Source: Anaeramoeba flamelloides (taxonomy: Eukaryota; Metamonada; Anaeramoebidae). From it: DNA of 64,000 bases. The stretch covers positions 13,392,001 through 13,456,000 of the forward strand of contig JANTQA010000023.1 in NCBI GenBank assembly GCA_027625915.1. Direction: 5' to 3'. Below, one piece after another: positions 36,832 to 48,553 of the stretch (within the stretch, counting starts at the first letter, position 1; each line of letters opens with the position of its first letter). The position numbers and the translations under genes are program-made. The notes beneath the pieces are model-generated. The model made no database searches. It was given only the letters and a program-made list of their open reading frames with translations, and was not told where the DNA came from.

Positions 36832-37004
36832 ACTCTCTATTATTATTTTTTTTTTTGACCTATTTCTAAAGAAGGATTCCAGATCTAGAAATATGTTTAA
36901 TATTGAAAATAAATCAGGTTTTTCAAATCTAAGTAATTGGAAAAGAATTTTCTCAAACTCTTTTAAATCTAGGTAAAAAAATTTAATTGAGATTAGTCCC
37001 TTAA
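36832..37004. mobile_element. V-family short element V4 (173 bp)
   Basis: Bounded by TTAA at 36832-36835 and 37001-37004, with ends TTAAGGGACTA and TAGTCCCTTAA forming an 11-bp perfect terminal inverted repeat. No open frame. It is the only V-family copy where both ends are clear. Confidence 0.75.
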
Positions 37005-37099
37005 CTTAACTTTGAATTAGGAAATTTTTGAGATCGAAAAACAAAGAGAATTTGTAAGGGGGTTGAAAAATTTACTCTTGTGGGGAAAAAAAATGTTTT

Positions 37100-37506
37100 A
37101 AAAGTTGATTTTTTTAGAGAACCGGTATGGGCAAGTGGCAACACAGCCCAGTGTACAATCTGAAGGCCAGGGTTCTATTCCCTTAACCATTATTTCTTAT
37201 TGTTTACCATTTTCTCAAATAGCCACCACGGTGTAATTTTAATTAAAAATCGGGCTTATGCTTCTTAGAACCACTAATTCTTTGAGGAAATCGTTTGTCC
37301 GAATTGAATCTTTTTGACTATTATAAAACTGAACGGAATTGGAACAAAATCCCTCTCAATTTATGAAGTGGATCCGATTTTTGGGAGAAATGACCAGCTC
37401 TCACTTGGTTCAACAATATCTATAATTTAAATTAGGGATTCGGGCAAACAGGTGGACTTTTAGTACCCACTCTTTAATGGAAAAAAAAAAAAAAGTTGAT
37501 TTTTTT
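37100..37506 (+). mobile_element. tRNA-derived SINE with poly(A) tail and 16-bp target duplication
   Basis: The body runs 37116-37490. Its head resembles a tRNA: a possible D-arm (GGGC pairing with GCCC around a GTGGCAA loop) and a T-arm at about 37168-37182 with the B-box-like GGTTCTATTCC. The anticodon arm does not pair, so it is not a working tRNA gene. A unique ~290 bp region follows, then an A run at 37481-37494. The 16-mer AAAAGTTGATTTTTTT occurs perfectly at 37100-37115 and 37491-37506 as the target-site duplication. The element is visibly richer in G+C than its flanks. It encodes no protein; spread by a LINE reverse transcriptase elsewhere in the genome is inferred. The perfect duplication suggests a recent insertion. 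Confidence 0.88.
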
Positions 37507-37516
37507 CATTTTCATA

Positions 37517-37922
37517 CACAGTCTTTCCAAAGCTACCGTGAAATTTTTTCAATATCAAATTTTGATGTTGATAAAAATTTTCAAAAAGGTAAATAGGGGA
37601 ATCAGAAATTTCATACAGAAAATATTTTTTCCTAAATGAGCCAATATTCAAGAATTTTTTCTGATAGTTGAAAAATAAATTATAAAGAACCAAAAATAAT
37701 ATAAACATCGAAAATTCATTGTGAAATGACAAAAAATTACCTCTTAAAAAAATGAATTTTATTTTGATCATATCAGAAGATTGCTTTTCATATCGGCCCA
37801 TTTAGGAAAAAATATTTTCAATATGAGCTTTTTTATTCTTATACTCAACTTTTTATAAATCTCTATCAACATCAAAATCTGACATTGAAAAAATTTTACA
37901 GTAGCTTTGGAACAGCTTTATA
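37517..37922. mobile_element. Foldback element M2 (~130-bp arms)
   Basis: The left arm (ACAGTCTTTCCAAAGCTAC..., 37518-37650) is repeated inverted at about 37790-37920 (ending GTAGCTTTGGAACAGCTTT). Shared internal marks include CAAATTTTGATGTTGATA-like and AAAATATTTTTTCCTAAATG. The arms have drifted more than those of M1 and M3, so it looks older. It lies right beside the SINE's right target duplication. Confidence 0.75.
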
Positions 37923-39079
37923 AAAAAGGGTAAATGAATCTATAAATTTTTTGAATTTTTTTTTTCAATTTATCATTATATTTTCCCTTTTCAATATAGG
38001 GAAACTCTAGAAGTTTTTTTTCTTTTCATTCTCTCACTTATCAAAATAATTTGTAAAAACACAATATCAAAAGAAAAAGGTTAATCTTTAATGTGCCTTT
38101 GAAAAACAATGTAGAGTTAAACTTTTGGGATAATATTTATCTTTATAGTTATTATTGTTGTTGATGTAAAAGGATCGATTAATATATCAACCAAATCAAA
38201 ACAAAATGTAATAAAACTCTTTGATCTGATCGTTGATTGAATCAAGTATCTTTTTTGTTTTTTTTTAAAAAATGACTTTTTTTTATCTAATCTATTATTC
38301 GATCAACAAAAATTTCTTATTCAAAATATTTCTGAATTAGCCTCAAAACCCATCAACTTTTATATCATGATATTTTGCCATTTATCACAATTTTTAAGCA
38401 ATTATCGCGATTTTATAGAATTTCGCAATTTGATATAAATTATCGCGATTTTTGTAACTTTCTCATCAATTAAGTATAGATATCATCTAAACCTCCATTA
38501 TGTCAACATTAAAATTCTTCAGAAAACAATTTTTAATATCAAAAAAAACAATAATAACTACCAATTTGCACCCTTCAAAAATATAATATAAAATTATATT
38601 CAAAAACTTTTATCTTTTTAATTAAAAAAATTTCTTACAAAAAACAAAAGGAATTATTTTGAAAAATCAATTATTGATGGATAATAATTCTAGATATATA
38701 AATAATAAAAATTTTAGAATTAATTTTACTAAAGATATTATAAAATAAAATTGCCACCATTTATGGAAATAACTAAAATCAAATATTTTTTTAAAGATTG
38801 TAAAATAATTGATTTTATAAAGAGAAGTAACAAAAAAACTATTTGATAAAAAAAATAATAATAATCACAAAAAAAAATATTTTTACCAAAAATCTTTAAT
38901 GAATAAAAATATTCATAATAATAATAATATAAAATGAACTAAAAAATGAGTTTTATTACAACATACAATAATGATAAAATATGGATGGATAACTTGGTAC
39001 AATACCAACGAAATTTACAAAAGAGAAAACCTTATCCAAGATTGAAAAATGTTAAATAGAAATAATAAAGAATTAAATC
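37923..39079. other. AT-rich spacer with paired TCGCGA motifs
   Basis: Downstream of the TMEM62-like gene. The 14-mer ATTATCGCGATTTT occurs twice, at about 38401 and 38445, and related TATCACAATTTTT and TTTCGCAATTTG forms lie between. CG-containing palindromes are rare in this spacer. Function unknown. No gene seen. Confidence 0.5.
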
Positions 39080-41371
39080 TTAATCCAATAATTCCTCTTC
39101 TTCGTCTTCTGAGAGATCATCTGATAATTCCTTTTCATCATCTTCTGATAAGTTTTCTGATTCATTACCGGATTGGGAACTATTTGGATTATTATCAAGA
39201 TTACTTTTCTCTTCTGAATCTGGGCCATAAATATCTTCAACATTATCTAATAAGACATCGCCGTCCTCAAAATCATCATCTGAGGGTCCTCTTTCAAGTT
39301 TTCTGTTTACAACTGTGATGACTTTAAAATCGATAATTAAAGTTCTCATGAGTAATATAAATAAGAACAGACTATTCCAAATAAGCGAAATGGATAAAAG
39401 CGCGCCATAAATTTCGTAATTCAAGAGATGGGAAAGGAGATAAGGTCCTGCGGTGAAAAATGATATAAAGGCAAACCAAGTTGAAGGCTTTGCAAGTAAT
39501 CTACCCCTCGCTTTGACTCCTTTATTTGCGGGTGCGGCCACCGTTTTGGAAATGACATTTAAAATGGGGAAATATATGAAGCAAATAAATATGGTAGCGT
39601 ATAGGAGCGTTATTGTTTCTAATTGCACCTTGCCGTTTATTCTCACAAAAAATAGCATTGCAACCCCCCATTTATTTGGCGCAATCATTGGCGCAATTGA
39701 CATTGGTGCGATCAAAAGGAGCAAGGAAGAAATAGAAAAGATTATTGTGGTTGCCTTGGGCGTCTTTGAGTATTTCCAAAAATTAAAAGCATAATGATAT
39801 TTAATTATTTGCAATAAATTCATTTGCTTTAAATGGTTGCGACCCATGTTATGTTTAAAATCTCTCGAAAATTGTTTAAATTTGTTTCCTCCGTATTTAA
39901 ACCATCTCAAAAATTTTGATCCAAGAAGTAAAATGATAACGAAAAAGAGAAAAGCAATTAGAAACGCAAAGAAAAATAATAAGAAAAAACTGTTCCGTTG
40001 AATAATTTGTGGCCATTTGGTACCAATATATTTTTGTTTGCCGACCACTGAAAAGGTTTGCGCTTTTGTATATTTTTCCCCACTAAGCATTTTGGCTTCA
40101 ATAATTATACTATTTAAAGAATCGCCAGAGTATTTTGATGGCTCCCACTCAACAGTCCATAATGGCTTTGATTGATCAACTCTTTGTAAATACTTTTTAG
40201 ATTTCGAGTCGTTGATCGTGACAGTCACATTTTTGACATAATTATTCAATAAGTGATCTTCAAAAATTAGCACTCGAATATATTTGGAACTAGAGATCCT
40301 TTTGATTGGTTGCCGATCAGTAAGGTATTTGGCGTCCATTGGGTTGGTAACGATAATAATTGGCTGATCGAAATCGCCGAGTTTGACTTGCTCAAAGGAA
40401 ATTAAATCATTGTCAAGAGCTACAATTTGAAACCCGCCGTTATACCGAAGCGACGGCGAGCCCAATTCCAAAAGGCCGCTCGACTGCCCCAATAAAATTG
40501 ATGACAGCCCGAAGGTGTGGTAGTGGCCAACAAAGGAAGCTGTGACTCGGTATTCGCGTAAGAGATCATAGAGTGTTTTTTTTGTATCACTTGTTACGCT
40601 GCCACTGAAGGTCCACGCCAAGGGGTAGTGTGTGAAAAGGAAGGTATGGTTATAGCTCTCACTCGAAAGCAGCTCTGCTTCCAATTCGTTCAAAGTTTGG
40701 CTGTTTGGCGTCACAAATAATTCAAATGGATAGCTGGTCTTGGGATAACTATTTAAATCCAAAGTAATGAAATTGTAGTTGCCACCTTCGACAGTGACTG
40801 GGTAGCTCATGACTGACTTGCGCCCATTTGCATTTAACACCGCTTGGTTGGGCGAATAGTCGTAATAATAATTATCGCTTGAAGCAATTTCTTCAAGAGA
40901 AAAGGAGTCGTGGTTGCCTTTCACGTCATACCAACGAACATTCTTGGTGTTTGAGTTGTTGTAGAAATTATAATTTTTGAGTGCCTGTTCATAAATCTTC
41001 CAATCATCCTCATTCTGATAGCAAAGCGAAACTGGTGTCTTGTTTGGGCACCCGTTCGTAATGTCCCCAGTGTGGAAAACAAATGACGGCTTCAATGCTT
41101 GAGCTAAATTTAATAAATCTTCAAAGCTTTTCGTTGGCTCGGTTACCCCCTCCTGTAAATGGGTATCAGAAACATGGAAAAACCAAAATAGCCCTTTTAC
41201 AGACTCGCCTCCGCCGTTTGGGTAATCCTTTGGATCATAAGGCAAATCTGCAGAATCAATGTCCAATTTTCGTGGGATGCTAAGAGTACTCAGCAGAACA
41301 ATGGTAAGAAAGATTATTGGCAGAATTGTACACGTAAAATAGTCACGCAGAAATGATTTCAAAAGAGGCAT
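39080..41371 (-). CDS. TMEM62-like membrane metallophosphoesterase
   Basis: A single-exon 763-aa protein. One N-terminal helix at about 12-32 acts as signal or anchor. A calcineurin-like phosphoesterase domain follows (about 60-320) with the full metal set: HVSDTH (Asp69, His71), HTGDITNG (Asp103), VKGNHDSF (Asn153, His154), LFTHYP (His248) and GHYH (His283, His285). After a linker of about 130 residues, probably beta-rich, there are about five membrane helices between 455 and 680, then a cytosolic tail very rich in Asp, Glu and Ser. This order (phosphoesterase outside or in the lumen, multi-pass C terminus) is that of TMEM62, whose substrate is not known to me. The human protein is about 640 aa; the extra length here is the acidic tail. 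The ATG at 41369-41371 leads straight into the first helix. Confidence 0.88.
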   Translation of the reverse strand: MPLLKSFLRDYFTCTILPIIFLTIVLLSTLSIPRKLDIDSADLPYDPKDYPNGGGESVKGLFWFFHVSDTHLQEGVTEPTKSFEDLLNLAQALKPSFVFHTGDITNGCPNKTPVSLCYQNEDDWKIYEQALKNYNFYNNSNTKNVRWYDVKGNHDSFSLEEIASSDNYYYDYSPNQAVLNANGRKSVMSYPVTVEGGNYNFITLDLNSYPKTSYPFELFVTPNSQTLNELEAELLSSESYNHTFLFTHYPLAWTFSGSVTSDTKKTLYDLLREYRVTASFVGHYHTFGLSSILLGQSSGLLELGSPSLRYNGGFQIVALDNDLISFEQVKLGDFDQPIIIVTNPMDAKYLTDRQPIKRISSSKYIRVLIFEDHLLNNYVKNVTVTINDSKSKKYLQRVDQSKPLWTVEWEPSKYSGDSLNSIIIEAKMLSGEKYTKAQTFSVVGKQKYIGTKWPQIIQRNSFFLLFFFAFLIAFLFFVIILLLGSKFLRWFKYGGNKFKQFSRDFKHNMGRNHLKQMNLLQIIKYHYAFNFWKYSKTPKATTIIFSISSLLLLIAPMSIAPMIAPNKWGVAMLFFVRINGKVQLETITLLYATIFICFIYFPILNVISKTVAAPANKGVKARGRLLAKPSTWFAFISFFTAGPYLLSHLLNYEIYGALLSISLIWNSLFLFILLMRTLIIDFKVITVVNRKLERGPSDDDFEDGDVLLDNVEDIYGPDSEEKSNLDNNPNSSQSGNESENLSEDDEKELSDDLSEDEEEELLD

Positions 41372-41667
41372 TTGCTGAATTGTTTCTTTTTCAAATCTTT
41401 GAAAATGAGAGATTTTAAGTTAAAAATGAAAAGCTATGAAAAAATGAAACGTTTTTTTTGTAAAAATAACAACCAAAAATCTCCTAAATTCTACAGGGTT
41501 TGTGCCTTTAATAAGTATTGTCAAAAGTTTTAAATTGGTGGTAAATTTTCAGAAAGGATTTAAAAGGTTTATTGCTCATTAAAGCTGTTCGATTTTTTTC
41601 AAGATTCTTTTGTTTTTCAAATTGATGTCCAAAGTTGTCAAAATTATTTGTGATTAAAAGTTGAACC
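41372..41667. other. Upstream region of the TMEM62-like gene
   Basis: Presumed promoter side on the minus strand. No recognisable element. Confidence 0.4.
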
Positions 41668-41830
41668 CAATGTTTCAGTATAAAAAGAGATTTTTTTTGT
41701 TATAGTAGACCAATAGTTCAATCAATCAAAGAAACTTATAATAAACCCTCAAAAAATATGTTATTGAAATCTTATAGTTCTATTATTTAAAAAGAAATTC
41801 TAAAAATGAAGGAGTAAACAAGAATATTTT
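41668..41830 (+). repeat. Dispersed repeat R, copy B (partial)
   Basis: Aligns with 60250-60400 (copy C): shared TTTTTTTGTTATAG, AGACCAATA, AATAATAAACC-like and AGTTCTATTATTTAAAAAG followed by AAATTCTAAAAATGAAGGA. The right part of the family found in copies A and C is not clear here. Confidence 0.7.
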
Positions 41831-43727
41831 GGTAAAACAATCAATTAATTTTTGAAAAAATTTTGATACATGAAAAAACTAAAAAATTGAGAAAAAATTG
41901 AAAAATTAAAAAAAATTATTAACTTTATCAATGAAAAATTTATTTCAATATCAACGAGTTTAATTTCAAAATTCATTTTACCTTTAGCATACTATAGTGT
42001 GGTGAATTAGATTTTACATAGGAAACAAGAAGAAGGAAAAAGTTCAGATTGTATACTATGAAACAGAGATTAAGTTATTTGACATATATTATTTTGATCA
42101 TAGCTCTTTTACATAAAATGGGGGGTTGGGGGATTTGTTTTTCGCTTATTAAATTGTGTGATTGAAGATTTTCAAAGTCACAAATTAATTCAAGATAATA
42201 AATAACCTTTTAATAAAAAAAAAACAGCAAAAGAAAGAAATTGGAAATTATTTTTAAAAATTAATATTCCTATAAAAAATTTTTGAGTCTTTTTGATTAT
42301 TAAATAAATGAAAAAGTATTTTATTTTTATTTTCATATAAGTACTTATGGATATGAATTAGTATAAGTAACCCCTTAAGTAGTGTTAATAAATTAATCAA
42401 AAATTTTTAATATATTACAGATACTAAAAAAAAAAAATCAAAAAAAAAAAAAATAAATAAAACTTTTCCGAACTTATGAAAAGAGTTTTTTCTTCCTTTT
42501 AACTGTATTAAAAAAAAATGAAATTGTATAAAATAACCAAACCATTGAATAATATGTTAGTGTTGGTATTTGCGGTGTAAAAATTTTGGTATTTGTGTAT
42601 TAAATATAGAAATAATAATGGCAGTAGAATCAGAAGTTTGAGATTCAAGACTCTCAAATTTTCAACTGTTTTTTTTTTTTCCGTGTTAATAGATCCCTTA
42701 TCCGACAGATTTTTTTTTCGAAAAAATTTCTCAATATTATCTTATTTTTTTTGTATTTTATTTTTTTAAATACATAATTCTTTTTTTCAAATTTTCCAAG
42801 AAATGAGATGCCAAGAAAAATTACATTGATGAAATTTTCAAGAAATTGGATTTTTGCAGGTTCATTTATTGTTGCTGATGAATTATATAGGGTAATAATT
42901 TTCAAGGATTTGCTATTTTAGAGATTCAGAATTTTTTATATAGAAATTTGATATAAGTTTGAATGGGATCAGTTATTAAATTAGGCAGATTTATATTTTT
43001 AAAATTCAATTTTTATGACACTATATAATTTTGGGATTTTTAGATATATCAACTCTTTTTCAAATAAAAAGGCACACCTCTTAATTCATCAATACTATTG
43101 AATTTGATTCATAATAAGATAATCACACATTGTTGATTTTCATTTTAATTATTCATTTTTTCCTTTTTTTATTTATGGGTATTGAAAATTTGGAAAATGA
43201 CAAAACAAGACAAGAAGAAACCAATTTGAGAATAATTTAGCAGTATAAAAATAGAAAAAGTAAAGTTTGGTTTCAAATGAGATAGATATTGGAATTAAGA
43301 AAGACGATTATGGGATTGATGAATTGAACAAAGAAAAAAGAAAATAAAGAAAAAAAAACAATTCCAATAAAATACCCAGATGAATTTGAGATTTATCTTT
43401 AAAATGGGACTGTAAATAACAAAAGTTTGTTTTGTAAAGAATTAAAAAGAAAATTTTGAGAACTTATTCTCAATTCATATCATGTTCAAAGGTTTTTATT
43501 GATTTTGTAATTGTTTTTCATTACTATTTACAAAACAAAATTTCTCATATCAAATAATGGAGCACATCATTTTTTATATTATATATAATAATTAATGGGT
43601 TTTAAAATATTCAGTTAAGTTTTTTTATATTTAAAAGAGTTTCTTATCTTTTTGAATGATAATATAATTAATTTGATTCAATTATGAATAACTCTTCAAA
43701 ATTTATGTACCCATTTATTTGAAAATG

Positions 43728-43730
<3 letters not shown>
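41831..43730. other. AT-rich spacer
   Basis: No gene recognised. Homopolymer A/T runs dominate and the short open frames have no protein-like composition. Confidence 0.45.
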
Positions 43731-43764
<34 letters not shown>

Positions 43765-43974
43765 ATTTTCACTTTTAAGGCACAAACTTTCAACGAAATT
43801 TAAGGCACAAAAAAAGCTCAAATTAAAGCACAGAATTCAAATTATACTAAAAATTTATTGTAAAAAAAAAATTCCAAATTTTGTGCCTTAATTTGAGATT
43901 TTTTTGTGCCTTAAATTTCGTTGAAAGTTTGTGCCTTAAAAGTGAAAATGACTATATATATATATATATATATA
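43731..43974. mobile_element. Foldback element M4 inside a (TA)n tract
   Basis: A core of about 192 bp (43761-43952) has arms of about 75 bp that are nearly identical in inverted orientation, starting AGTCATTTTCACTTTTAAGG. Each arm repeats AAGGCACAAA two or three times. The core is flanked on both sides by (TA)n tracts of roughly 28 and 22 bp, so it either inserted into a TA microsatellite or spread the tract at its ends. No open frame. Confidence 0.8.
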
Positions 43975-46284
43975 TTTATTTTAATTTCAAATTTCAATAT
44001 ATTCTTAAAAAAATGCCAAATTTCCCCTAAAATAATTGAAATGGGTTAAATTTGGTGTTTTGTATCATGGTAAATCATGCATAACGTATATTTTTGTTTC
44101 TTTTTTATTGCTTAAGAATCCCTTTTAAAAATATTTTTTTTTCAACTTTTTGTTTGAACTTGTATTATTTTGAATTTAATTACAAATACTTAAATGATAA
44201 TTCATAATTAATTTATTGCTTAATTTTTTTAAGAAATAAAAAAATTCTATTGGCTTTTTTTTATTTTATTTGAAATCAAATTTAATATTTTGTTTGTATT
44301 AATTAAATCAAAATATAAAATTCTTGTTTATGATTCTTCAAAAATCTTTAGAAAACCTCAAGAGGAATGATTTCAGACTAATATATAAATTAGTTATTAA
44401 ATTTTCATTTTTATTAGGCTAATTATATTTTAGAAAGTGAAAAAATAATAAAAACTTGATTGTTTTGTGGCCTGAAGAAATGAATAAAAAAGTTTAAAAA
44501 AATTTTAAAGTTATTTTCAAAAAGTTTGTGCTTTTTATATGATTTTTCCGATATTTATGTTTTTTTAAAGTTTTATGTTTTAATAAAGTAAGAATTTTTT
44601 AGAAAGAGTACATTTCGTAAGACTCATTCTCAGGGAATTTTTAAAATGTCGATATCTTGCTTTATTAACAAAGAAAATACTCAAAAAAGTTTTTGGAAAA
44701 GGTTTGTAATTTTTTAAAATAGAAAACTTGATATTAAGTTTTAAAAAAGTTCTCAGATTTTTCATTCAGTATTAATTTTATTTTTTTTTTGTTCTTATTT
44801 TCTTTCTTTTTTTTTTTTTTTAATCTAAATTTAAAGAATAAATATGAATTTGGTTAAATATTATATTCATATTAAATAATATTTAATATTCTGTATGAAG
44901 TAAAACTAATAAATCAATAGATTTTCTTAATTTTTCATATTTTAAAATTCATGGGGGAATATTAAAAAAAAAAAAACTTGAGATACATTATGATCTTCAA
45001 TTGATGATCAAATAAAATTCCTCAAGTAAACAATATGATGTTACTTGAATTATCTTACTGTTCCATTAACATTCGAATAACATTTTTATATACCAAGTGT
45101 ATCTAGATCTTTTTATATAAAAAAATTAGAAAAATATTTAAATCTTAAAAAATAGAAAAAAGTAATATGAAAAACTATTTTATATGTTTATAAATTATTT
45201 CAATTTTAAATTTTCAAAATATTTTTTTGATTGATTTAGTATCCATTGAAATGTTTAAATAAGTGTAATTGGTTGATTAAACCACTATTAAATAGACTGG
45301 TTAATGAACTATACTTGAAAATTGTCCAAAAGAGTAAGCTATATTTCAAAAATGTAGGCAGATTTTTCTTCATAAAAAACTTGTTTAATTGTTTTTTTTT
45401 TGAATAATAATGTATTTTAGGAAAGTATTCAGAGATGATAATAACCAATATAGATTAATAAATCAAAAATAGAGTGTAATCATTTTATTTTTTGAAAGAC
45501 AAATGAAAAAAGAAAAAAATAATAGTAAAAAAAGTTTGCCCCTAATTTTGAAATTTGGCTTAGAACCGGTAACTCTTTTAAGGTACAGTTCTTGAACAAA
45601 GGTGATGATGCAAAATAGTTATAAAATCTGGAATTATTTTTTCAAAAAAATTATTCTTTCTTTTTATTTTTCATCAATCTGAATTTCTGAACAAAAATTT
45701 GGGATTTTTTTTTTTCACTGGAATTTTCTTGATATTTTTAATTTCATAAATGGCACTTAATGTATAAAACCGTTAATCAATTTGTTAATTTTTTAGTTAC
45801 GGTTTTATTTATCAGGGGTTAATTATTTCAACTGAATAAATGTTTGTGTGTAAAAAAAATGGAATACAGTCAGGTATTTTTTTTTGTCATCTTAAAATCT
45901 TTATTTGGGTCATTTTTAAAAAGTTTGAAAAAAATAATTGATTAAAATAAACTCTAAAGTGTTTTTAACAGTTAACAACCAACATTATTTCTTCCATTTA
46001 TAAAACAGTTTTTTTGCCAAACTTTATGAATAAACGAAATTTTGTACTATTTACCATCTCAAGGAATTTGTAATATATGGGTGGTGTTTTATGTTAAATT
46101 GGGTTTTTTAGTATAAAATTATTCTTGGATAAGTTCATTAAGTCTGGTTATATTTACACACCGATAATATTTTAACCAAAAAAAAAAATGTAAAATATCA
46201 GAAATTAATCATCTTCACAAATTGTTTTATCATAAAAAGGATCCCGTTATTTGCAAGTGCTCACAAAATAATTTATATCAAATA
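43975..46284. other. AT-rich spacer
   Basis: No gene recognised. The stretch 45556-45580 (CTTAGAACCGGTAACTCTTT) loosely resembles an internal part of the SINE at 37262-37290, but the match is too short to call a copy. Confidence 0.4.
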
Positions 46285-46850
46285 AACCCCAATTCAAAAT
46301 TTACAACACACCAAAATTCAATTTGTGAAAAAAAAAAAAAAAACTTATATAATCAATTCAAGAAGAAATACCAAATTAGAATCATTCACTAATTGAAATG
46401 TTAACACTTTTTTATAAATTACAATACTCACAAAACAATAAATAAATATATATTAATACAAATAAATCATGGGTGTGTTTAAAATTTTGGAGAGAGCAAA
46501 ACAAAAAAAATTATTAGTAAATTTGTTTAAATTCTATTTAGGATTTATTGATCCATCAAATGGTTAGATATCACCAACTAATTTTATTTGAGTTCTTCTA
46601 TTTTGAACAACTCAACTTTAACCTAATACCAATTGTTCAAAAAAAATTTGATCGAACGAAACAAGTTATGTGATTCAAACAATAAAATGAAAAAAAAAAC
46701 TAAAAGATGAAAAAATGATTTTCATATTTCACAAATATCAAAATTTTCTCTAATATCAATGAAATTGAATTATTGTGATTGTTTGGAACGTTTTGGCTCT
46801 GGAAATTTTTGAATTTTAGTTTATTAGGGTTATACCTGTTGGTTGTAATT
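46285..46850 (+). repeat. Dispersed repeat Q, copy 2 (short form)
   Basis: Same orientation and same order of blocks as copy 1 (32540-33640) with about 500 bp missing before the last block. Identity is moderate to high in the shared blocks. Confidence 0.7.
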
Positions 46851-48553
46851 TGTCAGATATCAATTAAATTAAAAATGCGCTTGTTTCTACTTTTTGCTAC
46901 TCTTCTAATTAACAATAATGAATTTGAAATTTAGGACAATATACTTTAAGGATCTTGATGTAATTGAAATAAAGACAAGTTAAGATAGAATATATGCTTC
47001 CAAAATGCTTTTAATCCAGAATTTGGGTTCCTATTATCTTCAAAAAATTCTGATGATTTTGATCTGTTTTACTAATGTTACTCCATTATATGAAAATTGT
47101 TAACAAAATAATTGTCTCACTTTTCTGGCCTTTCACGAATCTTTTCACAACAGTAACCTACAAAAAATTACAAAAAGCTAAAAATTATTAATTTTTATAA
47201 AACATATTCTACTCATTTTATGTGGAAAGAATTAGTATCTGTCATATTTCTCACTATTGAACACTGATATTAAATAAAATGTAATTGAAAACATGATATT
47301 TTTCTGTATCATTATTAAAAATTTTGATCATGTTCATATGTTCATTTCAAAAAGAATCCAGTTATTCAATAATTTAATTTCTATATTATCTGTCCAGTTT
47401 TATTTTTGGATATCGAATTTTATTCTATTTTTTTTTTTTCAAGAATATGTGTTTATTTTTTACTCATAATCTCTATTATCAAAAATAAAATCTTAAACTA
47501 ATTTTTTCAAATGAAATCTCGTGTGTTCTCTTTTGTAGAATCTGAGATTAATAAAAAACGAATAATATTATTTTATAAAAAAAATAAACCAAATCTTTGA
47601 ACAATTTCAAACATAAGTACACCTTAAATCTAGTCTGAAATTTCAAAAGATGAAAAAGTGATGATTTTGAAATAATCTCTAAATTCATTTTTTTTCTTTT
47701 TGATAATTAAAATAAAAAATGTGTTTTTTTGTCAACATTCCAAGCCATTAAACAAAACACCCCGCTTTTCAATTGAGTTCTGAAGATTTCAATTTTGAAT
47801 ATCTAAAAATTAATATTTGGATCTGTGTTTATCGTTTATTTATTTGAATAAAAACACATTTATTGAAAGCAAGAAAGAAAAACTTATGAATTGGATAATT
47901 GGAACAGACAACACCAAAAACACAAATAGATCAACACAATAATCTTGTTTAATTCGCCAAAGCAATTCGAATTTCATTTCCATTTCTTTCTCGGAATAAA
48001 TCACAAAATGTCCCAAAAAGGCTTACCTCACCAATAAGTTTTTCTCATTTGGGAATATAATCAAAAGAGAAACTTAAATGCTGAATTTTGTGTCTGAAAT
48101 GGTTTGAATTACAACAGTGGTTAATAAAATAATTATTGCATATTGTGACCCTTTTGTTTCAATTAAAAAAATTCCTAATTTTTTACGAGATTAATCGATT
48201 CTTGTTACTCTAACCAACAGAAAAGAAAAATTTTAAAACACACTGGGTTAAAATCCAAACCTTTTTAAATGAAAAATAAACCCCCTAGATAAAAATGATT
48301 TTTAATTTTTTTGATTATTCGGTTTTTACAAAGGAAAATAAAAAAAAAAACTCTAAATCTCACATTAAAATTTTATTGCTTGTGTTGGTATTAGTTAAAT
48401 AACAAATTCTAAACCACTATTCAAAAAGACAAACTAACTTAAAACCGGTGTATTTAGAATCTTCTCAACTTATTGAAGGGATGAGAATTAAAAATTTGGG
48501 ATCATTTTTTTAAATAAAATCCACCTTTTAACCACCCAAATTTATTACTTTAA
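46851..48553. other. Spacer and probable 5' region of the bZIP gene
   Basis: The bZIP reading frame has no in-frame ATG near its 5' end, so an upstream exon with the start codon, or an unusual start, may lie in this stretch. I could not identify it with confidence. Confidence 0.35.

Noticed and set aside
37116-37190. A functional tRNA gene
   Set aside because: D- and T-arm-like parts exist, but the anticodon arm and the acceptor stem do not pair. The A tail and target duplication show that it is the head of a SINE.
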